A stretch of 64,000 nucleotides of DNA. Source: Seiridium cupressi (lineage: Eukaryota; Ascomycota; Sordariomycetes; Amphisphaeriales; Sporocadaceae). Below, in pieces: positions 33,609 through 44,625 of this stretch. The position numbers were made by a program, and so were the translations under genes. Numbering within the stretch: position 1 is the first letter of the stretch; every line of letters begins with the position of its first letter. The stretch lies in NCBI GenBank assembly GCA_036674765.1, contig JARVKI010000099.1, forward strand, positions 62,001-126,000. Reading direction: 5' to 3'. The notes below the pieces were generated by a model that was not told the origin of the DNA, made no database searches, and saw only the letters and a program-made list of their open reading frames with translations.

Positions 33609-35971
33609 ATGAAGTCCGACCAAATAGAACGCCCAACGTCTTCGAAAGAAGACGGTGCTGGCTTAACCGAAAGCATGACGCTAGCCGTGGCTGAGCATCC
33701 TTCTTTGCATGGTGCACCTCACACAACAACAGAGCAGCTCGGCGCATGCGAATGCTGCAATTCCAGGAGAGGCGACGATGGGATCAAGCCAATGAATGTT
33801 GTTGAATTAATACAAGACCTACTGCATGAAGTCCGCCAGCAACGAAAGGAGCAGGTCGCGATCAGGGAGCTTCTCGCCAAGCAGGAACCACAATGGAGGA
33901 CCAGCGATGGTCAACATATTCTAGGACACGTAAGCGAGAATTTAGGGGGGCGGATGAAGACGCACGACTTTGATCAGTCAACGGTCCAAGACTACCTCCG
34001 AAGGTATATCCCTGACGACATAGATCTGCCGCAAGTGTTCCCTTTCTTTCGGGAACTTTGTCAAAATGCATATTTAAGCTCACCTAAGATTCTCGACGAG
34101 GCCGGCATTGGGAGCAATGAGTCCAAGACGCTTCCCGATGTTATGGTTGATAGTACACCACTCGTAATGACTATAGTCAGCAAGGATCAGTTGGAAATCA
34201 TTCTTCGGCAAGTTGAGGAGAAGTGGCCACGAACCTTCCAACCAGTACTAGCGTCCTCCTGCTATATTTTTCGTCATCAACAGCAGAAGCCTGAAGCCCT
34301 CAGTTTATCGCATCTAGCAAACATCTCATTTGATGGCGCAAGGGGCATGGTGTGGTAGGTATCTTGACTAAGAAAGCTTGACGATGTATTGACGCAGTCA
34401 TAGGCCACTGGCCTGCCCAGAAGGCGGAGTCTTGCCCTGGAAATCAATCGCTGAAGTCATATACATCCTCAACGATAGCTCGCCGAGTAAATCAGGACAG
34501 ATCTCTTTCATGAAGTGGTTTTTTAACCGTTATTGTACACAGTGGGACACGTCGCCGATGCATCCTAGCGTGTCCTACCCTCGTTCACGTTACCGTACCG
34601 AAAGACGTCAGTTCCAGTACCACGCACGTCACCTACAGGTTCTATCAGAGAACAAGTCACAAGCTCCTAATCGCTCAATACCCCACGATGGATTTGTCTT
34701 ACATCGGCAATTCGCGGATTTTCCGGCCCTAGATGGGAATTCTCTATTCCCGATAACGGAGTCTAGAACAGCCCTTGCCATATCACTTTCCCAACGAGAA
34801 GGCCAGAAGGGCGCCTATATGATGGTTGCACTCACAGATACCCCCCCTGAGCCTCGGAAAAGTCACCACTCTCTACACTCTAAAGCATGGAAGCATCTTG
34901 AAAACAGCAACATTCATGCTGGACTCGCAATGCTGCAGGCTTGGGTGTACGAGTATCAGGATATATGGGTCCACGATTGGACGGAATTACTTGTCCGCGT
35001 GGACAGGAGCTTTAAACTAGAGGTGAGATCTCATAGTAATTATTCCGATGGACTTGAATTCATAATGATGCCAGATCCGCGATGTTCTCGACCACAATAG
35101 CAGAAAACGTCTGATGTTTGATGATAGCCATCTACGGCGATCGGCATATTATTTTGGCGTGTTGCAGTTGCTTGGAATATTCACTCAATGGATACAGGAG
35201 ACCATAGACGATCTCGCGTTGACAATCTCATCGCATAATGAATGGATGCCAGAGCCCTATTGGGTTCCTTTGCCGGGCTCATCCGAGCTCCTGGCTACCG
35301 AAGATGAAAAAGTCAAGGAGAATTGGCGAAAGCTGGCGGAACGACAGCGAGGGATGGCGTTGCCATTGCTAGAGAGAATAAAGAGAAAGACCGAGGAAGT
35401 CACAAGCCTTCGCGATGGGGTAAGCAGAAGCCATTTGCGCCGCAGCAGAGCACTGACTAACGCACTCGTTGTTTAGCTTTTCAGCGCCCAGTCAGTTCGT
35501 GAAGCTACCAAAAGCAAAGAAATCAACCAATACCTACTGGTATTCACTGTGGCCACAATTTTATATCTGCCGCCGACATTCGTCACGGTAAGTTTCACAA
35601 CCGTCGCAACTCTTTGTGCATCTTAATTGACGCTAACCTAGACATTCTACGGGATGAATCTATTTGACGATGGGATGGAACCATCGGAAACCAAGAAGGG
35701 CTTTTGGATTTTTCTAGCTGTTGTTTCGCTGCTCACCTACGTATTGGCGTTTCTTGGTCTCACAGGCATCCGACGTCGACATCTCATCACCCCTTATTTT
35801 GGAGGCTGGGGTAAATTCCTCGGAGGGCAAGCACAGCCATCGGGTGGGCGGAATAATGAAGACAGACATCATGTGGAACTGCCAACTTTGAAAATGTCCC
35901 ATCTTACGTTCAGAAGATCGAAGGCTGGGCGAGACCAGCTTCCGATGAATAGAGATGATGTAAGGCCATAA
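33609..35971 (+). CDS. CorA-like magnesium/zinc transporter-type protein
   Basis: Five exons (33609-34354, 34398-35022, 35075-35419, 35477-35587, 35642-35971) sum to 2157 nt, an exact 718-residue frame; introns are 43, 52, 57 and 54 nt. A long hydrophilic N-terminal part with heptad-like helices ends in a membrane hairpin: TM1 (LLVFTVATILYLPPTFVT) followed by YGMNLF, the GMN selectivity motif at 613-615, then TM2 (FWIFLAVVSLLTYVLAFLGL). The C-terminus is about 55 residues, basic. Fungal CorA-like proteins with large N-termini are numerous; only the pore is conserved, so transport of Mg2+ or Zn2+ is plausible but not proven. The ATG at 33609 is the first in frame. Confidence 0.88.
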
Positions 35972-37696
35972 GTGGTATATAAAGGGCATTGGTCATCAAA
36001 TGGGATAACTTCAAGAAAATAAAGCATTTTACAATATTATTCAATGAGTGCTAGCCAACAGCTAATAATAATAATAATAAAAGAGCCCTATTTCTTAAGC
36101 ATTGTAGGGCTTGGCCATGTGAGTGTAGATCAAACATGCCCCCATACGACACTGCATATTCCGCACTGGGCTTCAAAGACACTGAAGGGCTTGGGTAATG
36201 TTGAAATCCATCAAGATGAAGAATGATAAAAGTCTAGCTATCAAACCTTATTACTGCTAGGGGATCCAGGGATGCAACGAAAGTGGGAAGAGCGCTTATC
36301 GCTTCTGGGGTTGGCAAAGAAGAAACGCGGAGGTGCATGGTTAGTGAAGCGGTTTAGAAATCATTCGGGCTAAGTTAGCATTGGACCTGTTTCAATAAGA
36401 GGGGGCAGGGATATCCCTGAGACGTGAATGAACTGGAGAAACTCAGCCGCATACGAAGTTCTGGAGAAGTGGCGGGGAGCTCGGAGTTTTGGGTAGTACG
36501 AGCGATACTGGGGGCTCAACGGACATCTGTGGGCAGAACGATGATAGTGTCGCCCAAAATGGTGTCGATAACGTACAGGACGAGTCGTCTAACGACTTGA
36601 TGGTCCCTACATGTCTTGAAAGTGGAAAACGGTGGGAGTGTAAATTCTGAGAGTCAGAGGTGACACGGGCAATAAGCACTATGTCCGAGTGGAGAATCTC
36701 GGAGACGGATGTACGCGTAAATCTAGCTAAGACTTCTATATTGCGAGAAACGTGTCATTTAAAGTAACAACCGCAAGACGACGGGCACATTCTGTACAGC
36801 CAGCGATTGGATCAACAGCTTGGCGAGGTTAGATAAGTGGCCTTTGCATTTGTGGGGATAAGAAACCTCGGTAAGTTGGCAAGATAAAGCCAAGATATTG
36901 TCTTGGCAAATGGGCTCAGTCGCAACGGCGTTCCAAGTAAGCGGCTCATGGACGTTCGTACTTTTCGGGGCGGAATTCAAATGCTTATATAACTAGTTCC
37001 TTGATTGGTAAGATCTACCTGCTGTCTGAGGCATACAGGGCTGAAATCCGCCTTTATCTAGCTGCCCAAGGCGGGACCCTTGCATTTCAGCGCTTCCTCC
37101 TCGCACGTTTGGGACGGCTACATCCGCGGCGGTCTAAAGGCAAAAGATGGATCGGCGCTCCGGCAGATAAAAAGTCTAAATGCTGGCTTCTCATGCGCCG
37201 GAAGCTTCGGAGGCAGTCTACTATGTATGGTATCTGGGCAAGGAATCATTAAGGTTTCCTTTGATGCGCAGGTCACAACTTTAGGGAGGACGCGCGCACC
37301 CTTTTCGAGTTGACCTCTGCGCCAGGAGGCAGCGCCGGCAGTTTCGCACATGGCTGCCACAAAACTCTAATTCACGCGAAAAGCCCCACGGGCCAACATG
37401 CGACCGTTCGCCCCGGCCCTCATTATTCCAGAAACGCACGCGAGAGCGAGGCTTCTTGGCTGTCGCCCGGCATTCGCGCGTAGTATGACGATGTGGACGG
37501 CATCACTCAATTCGTGTATATCTACCAACTGAGCCCCCGCTGCTTCAATGCCAGAGAATGAGCGAATGCGTGCTCACTAATGTAATCTTTGATATTGCCA
37601 TTTTGGGCATCGCCTGCCTTGCTGCTAGCCAGCCACGACTCAACTTGCATCACCTTCTCATTTGTTATACCGTCGCCCTAGCCGCACAAACTAGAC
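35972..37696. other. Gene-free stretch
   Basis: No supported gene. Contains an (AAT)n microsatellite at about 36064-36080 and moderately AT-rich DNA, ending in the promoter of the MFS gene. Confidence 0.5.
36064..36080 (+). repeat. (AAT)n microsatellite
   Basis: About six tandem AAT units (AATAATAATAATAATAA) downstream of the CorA-like gene. Confidence 0.8.
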
Positions 37697-39501
37697 ATGG
37701 CTCATCAGCCCTCTCCTTCGGTCGCGCTCTCCTACTTCGCTCCTTCGACATCATCTTTCCATGCTTCCAACCGAGACTCAGGTGACCTTGCCGGCAGCGT
37801 TTTCTTAGTCTCTTCCGTCGGCGATATCATTCGGCTTCCCATTCCCAGCAAATCTCCTCGGGATCCGCTATCATGGAACGGGTGGCGGCGGATTCTCGCC
37901 TTTACTTGCGTCGAGTTTCAGTCTGTCGCCGCCTCATTTCTGATCAATGTACCGGGTTCGATCATTCCAATCATATACACCGAATTCCCCGAAGGCGTAT
38001 GGAAATCCCGTCCAATAGATCCGACTCCGTAGTCCGAGCAACTGACAGAATCTTTTAGACAACTGGGCCTTTCTCTGTCGGAGCATTGGCATCCGCCTTG
38101 ACCCTCTTTGCTGGTTTTGGCTATCTCATTAACATACCTCTGGCTACCGCCGTGGGGCGCAGGCCCGTCATGATCGGATCAGCGGTTTTGACAGTCGCGT
38201 CGACCTTGTGGGCCGGGTTTGCGGGCGACTTCTACCAATTGCTTGTCGCGCTAGCGCTGCAAGGATTTGCTGTAGGCGGTACCATTAGCATGGTAAGTCC
38301 ATCTGCACCGATATAATACCATCGATATCCATAATGTATCCTCCAAAAATCTAACTATCCTTCTTCCTAGTGTCTCATGATGCTTCTAGACGCAACATTC
38401 ATCCACGAGAGGCCCCATGCACTGTCCCTGTATTGGTGCATTGGGTCCATCTTCATCAAGCTCACCACAATCCCATTGCCGTTTATCGCGACTTTACCTA
38501 CGAGTTGGCGAACCATGTATCGAATATGGTTCTTGGTTTGCGTTGCCTCGTTGGTACTACTTATCTGCTTCGTTCCCGAGACATTGTTTATCCGGCCACC
38601 CGTCGCGATCGATGGCCGAGTCGCCGTGCAGAGTGCCACGGAGAAGATACATATATATGACGATTGGATGTTCGTCCCGCAATTGGGTGGATTAAAGCCG
38701 TTGCCTGAAGTGCCACCCCAACGCCCGTGGCTAGAACGACTAAAGGTGCAGAGAGTACCAGAGACGCAGTGGTGGTCGATTCTCGCAACTTACGCGCAAA
38801 TGCCATTTTGCTTCATTAACCCTCTCATCTTTTGGGTTTCGCTACTCAACGCTTGTATTTTGGGGTGTGTCATCTTCCTGAATTTACTCCAGCCAACTAG
38901 TCTCGCAAAGTCACTCGGTGCTGATCAAGCCGTCAACATCAACAAATGGCTAGCTATCAGCGGCGCCGTAGGTGCATTACTTTCCATTCCGCTATCTGGA
39001 CCACTTATCGCATGGGTCACACGCCACCTCTCTTTGCGGAATGATGGTATCCGGCATGCAGAGGTATACCTTCCTGGATTCGCTGTCCCAACGATTTCAG
39101 GATGCCTAAGTGTCCTCATCGGTGGCCTGACAGCAGCTCAGGGCTTGTCGCCCGTATGGCAATACGTTGCGTCAGCACTAAGCATGATCAGCTACAACAC
39201 AGGGAACGTTGCTACACTGCTATGGATCACTGAAGCCTTCCCTCGTTGGGCGGCGGCGGCGCTAACGGTTGTACTTTTCACTGGCAATATGCTCGCTTTC
39301 GTATTCGGTTTCAAGCTTTCGCCATGGACTGCCGATGGATGTCTGGTTGTCTTGCCCGAGACCTATGCACTCACGGGCGTCCTTGCTCTGATGGGCCTGG
39401 TGGCGGTACCCGCAGCTTTCTGGGGCAAGACGGTGCGTCAGTACATCCAAGGCCGTTGGAATTTCTCCGAGACCGGTGCGCTTCGACCGCAAGCGGTTTA
39501 G
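37697..39501 (+). CDS. Major facilitator superfamily transporter
   Basis: Three exons (37697-37996, 38059-38292, 38371-39501), introns of 62 and 78 nt, sum to 1665 nt, an exact 554-residue frame. About twelve hydrophobic helices. Exon 1 has the cytosolic start and TM1 (AFTCVEFQSVAASFLINVPG). Exon 2 carries the loop 2-3 signature in the form GRRPVMIGSAVL (family G-x-x-x-D/G-R-x-G-R-R/K). Exon 3 has the remaining helices with a long, Pro-rich central loop (LKPLPEVPPQRPWLERLK). Likely a plasma-membrane drug or metabolite proton antiporter. There is no adjacent biosynthetic gene, so the substrate is unknown. The ATG at 37697 lies in good context (GACATGG). Confidence 0.9.
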
Positions 39502-40629
39502 GGAAAGACAGCCACCCCGATCTTCGTCTCACCATGTATCTGGACAGGACTTGGATTAATGAGGATCTCTCTCGGCTTATGATAAGTCCATCACTTAATC
39601 ATGCGAGGAAAATGAGGTGCCCGAACCTCGTTGACGGGTCTGTGCTTCGTCTGTCCTGTACCATATTATTATAATAAACAACAAATAACTAAGTGCCGAT
39701 GGAGCAATTACTCTCCATGTTATCTTACCATTGCGAAACTAAGATTATTATCACATGCTCCAATCACGTGCTCTGTTGGCTATCCTGCCATGTATGACCT
39801 CTTTGGATACCACTCCAGATAGCGAATTCGCTAAAATGGGGAAAACTCCTTTGGATTTCCTAAATTTGATACGCGAAAATCTAAAGGCTTTTACGTTTAA
39901 TCTGAATACCCTGATCGAGAGGTAGTCCTTGTCGATGGGTACGTTGTGACTTAAGGGGACGCCCTCATCCTTGTTGCAGGATGTTAGGGCTACTAAAGCG
40001 TGTCCTATCACTTGCGTGCTAATGGCAATTTTGGCCCATTTAGTACTGCGACACCCCTCCCCTGGTCCCCTGGTCCACATCTACCCTCCCTTCGTGGCTT
40101 ACGTACCTGAAGACGGTGGCTATAATAGCGAAATTCCTGAGTGATTCTTTCAAACCCGGTTAATCAATTAATAAAATCGTTGAACTTTCTTTACCTTGTT
40201 TCTAAAGTTTTAATTTAATTTTCATGAAGTTTCTTAATAAAACTTTATGGGGCTTTTTTAATAAATGCAGCCTTGCGTTATCCATTTCTGTACACACCTG
40301 AGCCTGGGTCGTATCGCTGTTTATTGCTCGACTGCTCTTTTTGGTAGAACTTGTTTTGCGGTCTGAAGATGTATCTGATTGATACCCAGACGCTGAAGCT
40401 GCACCAGCTCATTGCGAACACCGTGCCATCGTACTCTATACTATCGCACACGTAGGCACAAGCGAGGTCAGCCACCAATAAATGAGGCCGGCGTACAAGC
40501 GGTGACCCCAATACAGTTGAGAATATGGCGAACTTTATAAAAATGCGTAACTTCTATCGGGCGTCATCCACCGAAAGGCATGCCTAATTCCGGGTTGATA
40601 TATGTTGTATCGACAGGACGAGCCGCTCC
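39502..40629. other. Intergenic with MITE-like repeat
   Basis: No gene. Contains the MITE-like unit at 39829-40047, an AT-rich patch at 40150-40265 with CpA depletion (possible RIP), and a perfect AGCGAATTCGCT palindrome at 39821-39832. Confidence 0.4.
39829..40047. repeat. Possible MITE with imperfect inverted ends
   Basis: The left end CGCTAAAATGGGGAAAA and the reverse complement of the right end (TACTAAATGGGCCAAAA) resemble each other with a few mismatches and one indel, enclosing about 220 bp with no gene. Size and ends fit a small Tc1/mariner-type MITE, but no target duplication or second copy was found. Confidence 0.3.
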
Positions 40630-41011
40630 AAGCTTTAGGAAACCATTATTACGATATGTACTTGGTATGGATAGGCGGCGGCTTACTACGCATTTCTATC
40701 GGGTGTTACGCTAAGTACGGACTCGATCGAGAATGACGAGAAGTTACGAGCCAGCACGTGGTTTACTAGGGGTTGGACGTCGCAAGATCTAACTGGGGAG
40801 CGACAGGTCTTGTTTTATGGCTGCAACTGGGACTTTGTCACGACACGATCGGTTCCAGCTTCATCATGTCTGACATCGAATTGCGGGAAGAGGCCAGCGT
40901 TGCCGAGAGGATGTCATGGACTGCCTAAATAGAGACTACAAAGGTTGAAGATCGAGCCTATTCTCTGTTTGGGCTATTCGACACCAGCATGCCGATATTA
41001 TATGGTGAGCG
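40630..41011 (+). pseudogene. HET-domain (heterokaryon incompatibility) relic
   Basis: The + strand translation matches the C-terminal half of a HET domain. In order it has IITICTWYG*AAAYYAFLSG (family: WY..A.vCYAyLSDV), LRASTWFTRGWTSQDL (family: RWFTRGWTLQEL), VLFYGCNWDFVTTR, then after a +1 frame change SVAERMSW. A stop follows, then ETTKVEDRAYSLFGLFDTSMPILYGE (family: RvTtr.EDrAYsLmGlf.v.mpllYGE). TAG near 40672, TAA near 40926 and the frame change show it is dead. Its start and any effector domain are missing. HET proteins trigger cell death on fusion of unlike strains. Confidence 0.85.
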
Positions 41012-43450
41012 GGATATAGTGATGAGAACCCATAGGTGGCTTGTGCGGTTCTCCCCTGGTTAGTAAGTCCTCACGGCTGGGAGCTGGAGCTTCCCTCCTT
41101 CTCCCACACCACCACAATACACTCACTTCCTTCACGTATTGCATGTCCATCACATAGCATTTATAGGATTGCACGAAGAAATCCTGAAGCAGAATGATTA
41201 TCCTATGAGACTTGTGTGGTATACGAAGAATCTTTTGAGACTATAGATACTGGCATTATCTGGCGCCACGCCCTGCTAATCTCATCTAAAGCTACGACCT
41301 CGTGACCCGTCAAATACGCTGATTCACGCACCCGTCTATTTCTATGAATCAACATGGATTAAGGACACATGGCTGCCTTTTTTTTTCCAGTCAGCCGGTG
41401 CATTTAAACATGTTTTTACCAGGTCCAGGTGTCAGGCAGAGGCTAGATCTGTTGAAAGGCTTCCTCCTCTATAAGTGCGGTTTCAAGAATTCGCGGAACA
41501 GACAACGGAATTGTTCGATACGAATATAGGACAGTCGAGCGGAAATAGGAATAACACGCGTGCGGCAATTCAAAGGGATGGCCTGTTCTGTCAAATAACT
41601 TTCAAATACCTTCCTCGATGTTCTCGAACACTTGATCTTCCGAGTGTTGACAGAGTAGTTGCATGTCACCTTGATTGATGACGCCTGAAGGGCCATGTGC
41701 GCCATGTCATCTACTACGAAGACAGATGCATTTCACTGCATTTGAATAGTATTATTCTTGACTGTAGAACACTGAAATACATCGGTACCTACAATGAAGG
41801 ACATAAGATAGGTCCTAGTTCTATTTAGATCCCAGTCGGCAAAATGAATGTTGGACGAATGTTGGACGGGCTAAATTATAGAACATGGCCAGAGCGAGTC
41901 GGGCGCGGCGTCCAATATATATTTCCTTTACAGGTTGTGAGTCCTCTATCAAGAAAGGTGCCAAAGGAATCTTCAGAAGGAAAGAGAGCGCGTACACCAC
42001 GACATGGCTCGAATTTATTCCAAAGGGGATTTGTCGGACGTTGCGCAAGTTCATGTGGGCAATTACCTCAACGATGACTTTATTCAACCCCTTTGCCATT
42101 ATGGATGCCACTTTGAGCCGTGATTGGATGTCTCTGGAGCAAAGGAACTTACCGTCAGGGCTCCACGCAACGTTACTACCAGTCGCCGATACCAGTCCAG
42201 TCTCCTCGAGGGTGGCAAGTTTGCCTTGATGCAGCGTATGGAGATGGATTTTGCTTTCGGTGAGGGCGGAGTAGAGCCCAATTGATGACCCTAGGCCGTG
42301 AAGCTTTCATCCGACTTGTGTCGAGTCGATAAGCCCTGATGATCGGAGGAGTGTCTGGTTCTGCCGCAGACTTCACGGGACTAGTGTCGCTTATCTATCT
42401 TCCCCAGCCGTCAAAGTAAAGCCTCCCAGTGAGAGACCGAAAACCTCTGTTTCACGTGCCAATTGGTCCATCGAAGCACTCCTGGGAAAGAAGCCTGGTA
42501 TAATGTCATAAATCAATGTCAGATGCTGCCGAGTGCCTTGCTGAACTTTTGCCAGGATGGAACGTGCGAGATTACTGTTGAAAACTAGCCCCTTATTCAC
42601 TAGTGGGTCGCTGGTGGTCAGCTGGGAAACACTTGGCGCCAGCTGGCTTAGCTTGGTGAAGTTTTCAATCACAAGATTTCCGACCGCAATCGTGAGTTAA
42701 ATCGCGGCGGAACATATATGTAGTACTCTGTAGAGCACACATACTAATCGACTGCCATTGATCTATCTGACATCTAGCTCTCAGAGTGTTTTGAGCGATT
42801 CATCCGCTGAGGCACTGCCAGCCATCAAAACAAATCGCAGAAGCCGCTAGTGACCCATGGCCCACCGCTTCCCCATCGTGTCCAGTCAAATGAGTGCTAA
42901 GCCCGCGCTAGACCGCGTCAGCATTGCGCGGCGCAAACGGTCTGATGAAGGCCTTCATAGCTTAAACACAGCCGGGACCAATGAGGCGAGCATGAGACAT
43001 TGTCATTTCCGCCAGCGACGTACTTCTGCATCCAACAGCCTGTAATGCTGCACCTGCCATAGGTAGATAGATACAGGGAGGTGGAGACAGCGGCCCACAG
43101 TGAGCTTCAAACCAGAGCCGCGCCCGCTAAACGGCATAACTTTATGGTTAACTGCCAAGGTCCAGCGGCCAGGGGAATGATATGCCACCGTGGATGCAGA
43201 ACTCGTAGACGTCCGCACCAGATCGTGGGCGGGCGGGTATGTGACGCGACTTCACTTGCGCCTACACGGTCCTGCGATTCAATCAAACCTGAGACGGCGA
43301 CCCTACCTCAGCCTCCGTCATGCGTGTATGTTTCCTCACTTTGACAACCCATCATGCACTGGTTCCACAGCCTGTTCTCTGAGGTGGGGACCTGCCTCTT
43401 CGTCGTGTGGGTTGGGGTTTCTGCTGCTGTTCTCTCAACAACGGCGATCT
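41012..43450. other. Gene-free stretch
   Basis: About 2.4 kb. Frames at 41885-42229 (+) and 42391-42672 (-) are open but show no recognised domain or splice-supported extension. No clear repeat. The promoter of the secreted dioxygenase lies at the right end. Confidence 0.4.
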
Positions 43451-43460
43451 CTATTTAATA
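43451..43460 (+). promoter_or_regulatory. TATA-like box before the intradiol dioxygenase
   Basis: CTATTTAATA about 100 bp upstream of the ATG at 43561, followed by a CT-rich leader (CTCATTCATCTCATCATCTC) as is common at highly expressed fungal genes. Position fits a core promoter; not proven. Confidence 0.3.
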
Positions 43461-43560
43461 GAGACATCCTCGCATGTCTCTTGTCAAGTCATTCCGCATC
43501 GCTCATTCATCTCATCATCTCCAGTTGTGTTCAGCTCCCGCAAACTCTCCTTCCTCAAAG

Positions 43561-44625
43561 ATGCACTTCCTCCAGTTCGCTTTTGGTCTCATGACCCTGG
43601 CCTCTACGGCCGTCGCCCACCCGGAGAAGCTGTCCCCGGAAAAGGCCAAGCGCGAGGCTGGTCTGGCCGGCCGTGCTACCGGCAAGTGCGCCGCCGCTAT
43701 CGAGGCTCGGAAGGAGGCGCTTATTGCCAAGCGATCTGCACGGCTCCTTGATCGTCGCATCGAGGCCGGCATGCTTGAGCGCTCCGCCATCTACGAGCGC
43801 GATGAGCTTATGTACACGTCGATCCAGAACGATACCTGCGTCCTGGCTCCGGACACTATTTTCGGACCTTATGGTGTTGACGGGGAGATCATCCGCCACG
43901 ATCTTCGCGAAACGAGTGGTGGCCAGGAGGGCTTCGATCTCTTCCTCGATATTGGCGTTATCGATATCGAAACTTGCGAGCCTTTACCGCAGGCAGCCCT
44001 TACTATTTGGAGTTGCAATGCTACTGGAACCTATTCAGGCTATACCGGCGTCGACCCCGATACGGTCGAGATTATGGATGGCTGGACTATGCGTTCGGAC
44101 GGTACCACCGACGACGAAACCTTCCTCCGTGGTATCCAAATCACCGATGACGAGGGTATGGCCGAGTTCCTAACCCTCTTCCCCGGTTATTATGCCTCGC
44201 GTACCACGCATGTCCACGTCACTGTCCAAAGCAACATTACCAACGGAACCGGCTACTCCCAGAGTGCAATCCAGCACATCGGGCAAATGTTCTTCGAGGA
44301 AGACCTTATCAACTCTGTATATGAGCTATCGCCTTACTCGGAGCACTTAGAGACCCTGACCCGCGTCACCAATTCGGAGGATAGCATCTACAGCGTCGCC
44401 AACGCTGATGGATATAGCGCCATGATAAGCGTTGAGAAGATCGGTGCCTCCTACGCCAACGGCATGGTCGGCTACATCACTATTGGTGTCAATACGTCGG
44501 CCGAGGCCCTGGCCACCACCGGCACCAACGTTAACGTCCTGGGCTTTCTGCCCACCGTCTCCGTTGCCTCAAGCAAGTTCGCTGAGGCTACTGCTGTCGA
44601 TGCGGCCGATGGTTACACGTCTTAA
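43561..44625 (+). CDS. Secreted intradiol ring-cleavage dioxygenase
   Basis: Intronless 354-residue frame. The ATG at 43561 is preferred over one 87 nt upstream because it is followed by a classic signal peptide (MHFLQFAFGLMTLASTAVA) and a basic propeptide-like region with a KR site. The catalytic domain includes DTIFGPYG, the strand LTIWSCNATGTYSGY with the first Tyr ligand, then FPGYYASRTTHVHV with Tyr210/211, His217 and His219, the 2-Tyr/2-His Fe(III) set of intradiol enzymes. Extracellular fungal members open catechols or hydroxyquinol from lignin or plant phenolics. The gene is GC-richer and better conserved in codon use than its neighbours. No TM anchor. Confidence 0.93.
   Translation: MHFLQFAFGLMTLASTAVAHPEKLSPEKAKREAGLAGRATGKCAAAIEARKEALIAKRSARLLDRRIEAGMLERSAIYERDELMYTSIQNDTCVLAPDTIFGPYGVDGEIIRHDLRETSGGQEGFDLFLDIGVIDIETCEPLPQAALTIWSCNATGTYSGYTGVDPDTVEIMDGWTMRSDGTTDDETFLRGIQITDDEGMAEFLTLFPGYYASRTTHVHVTVQSNITNGTGYSQSAIQHIGQMFFEEDLINSVYELSPYSEHLETLTRVTNSEDSIYSVANADGYSAMISVEKIGASYANGMVGYITIGVNTSAEALATTGTNVNVLGFLPTVSVASSKFAEATAVDAADGYTS

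Noticed and set aside
41844..42229. Overlapping + and - frames at 41.8-42.2 kb
   Set aside because: No recognised domain on either strand; mutual overlap suggests chance open frames.
43474..43560. Upstream in-frame ATG of the intradiol dioxygenase
   Set aside because: It would bury the signal peptide 29 residues inside; the ATG at 43561 gives a normal secreted N-terminus.
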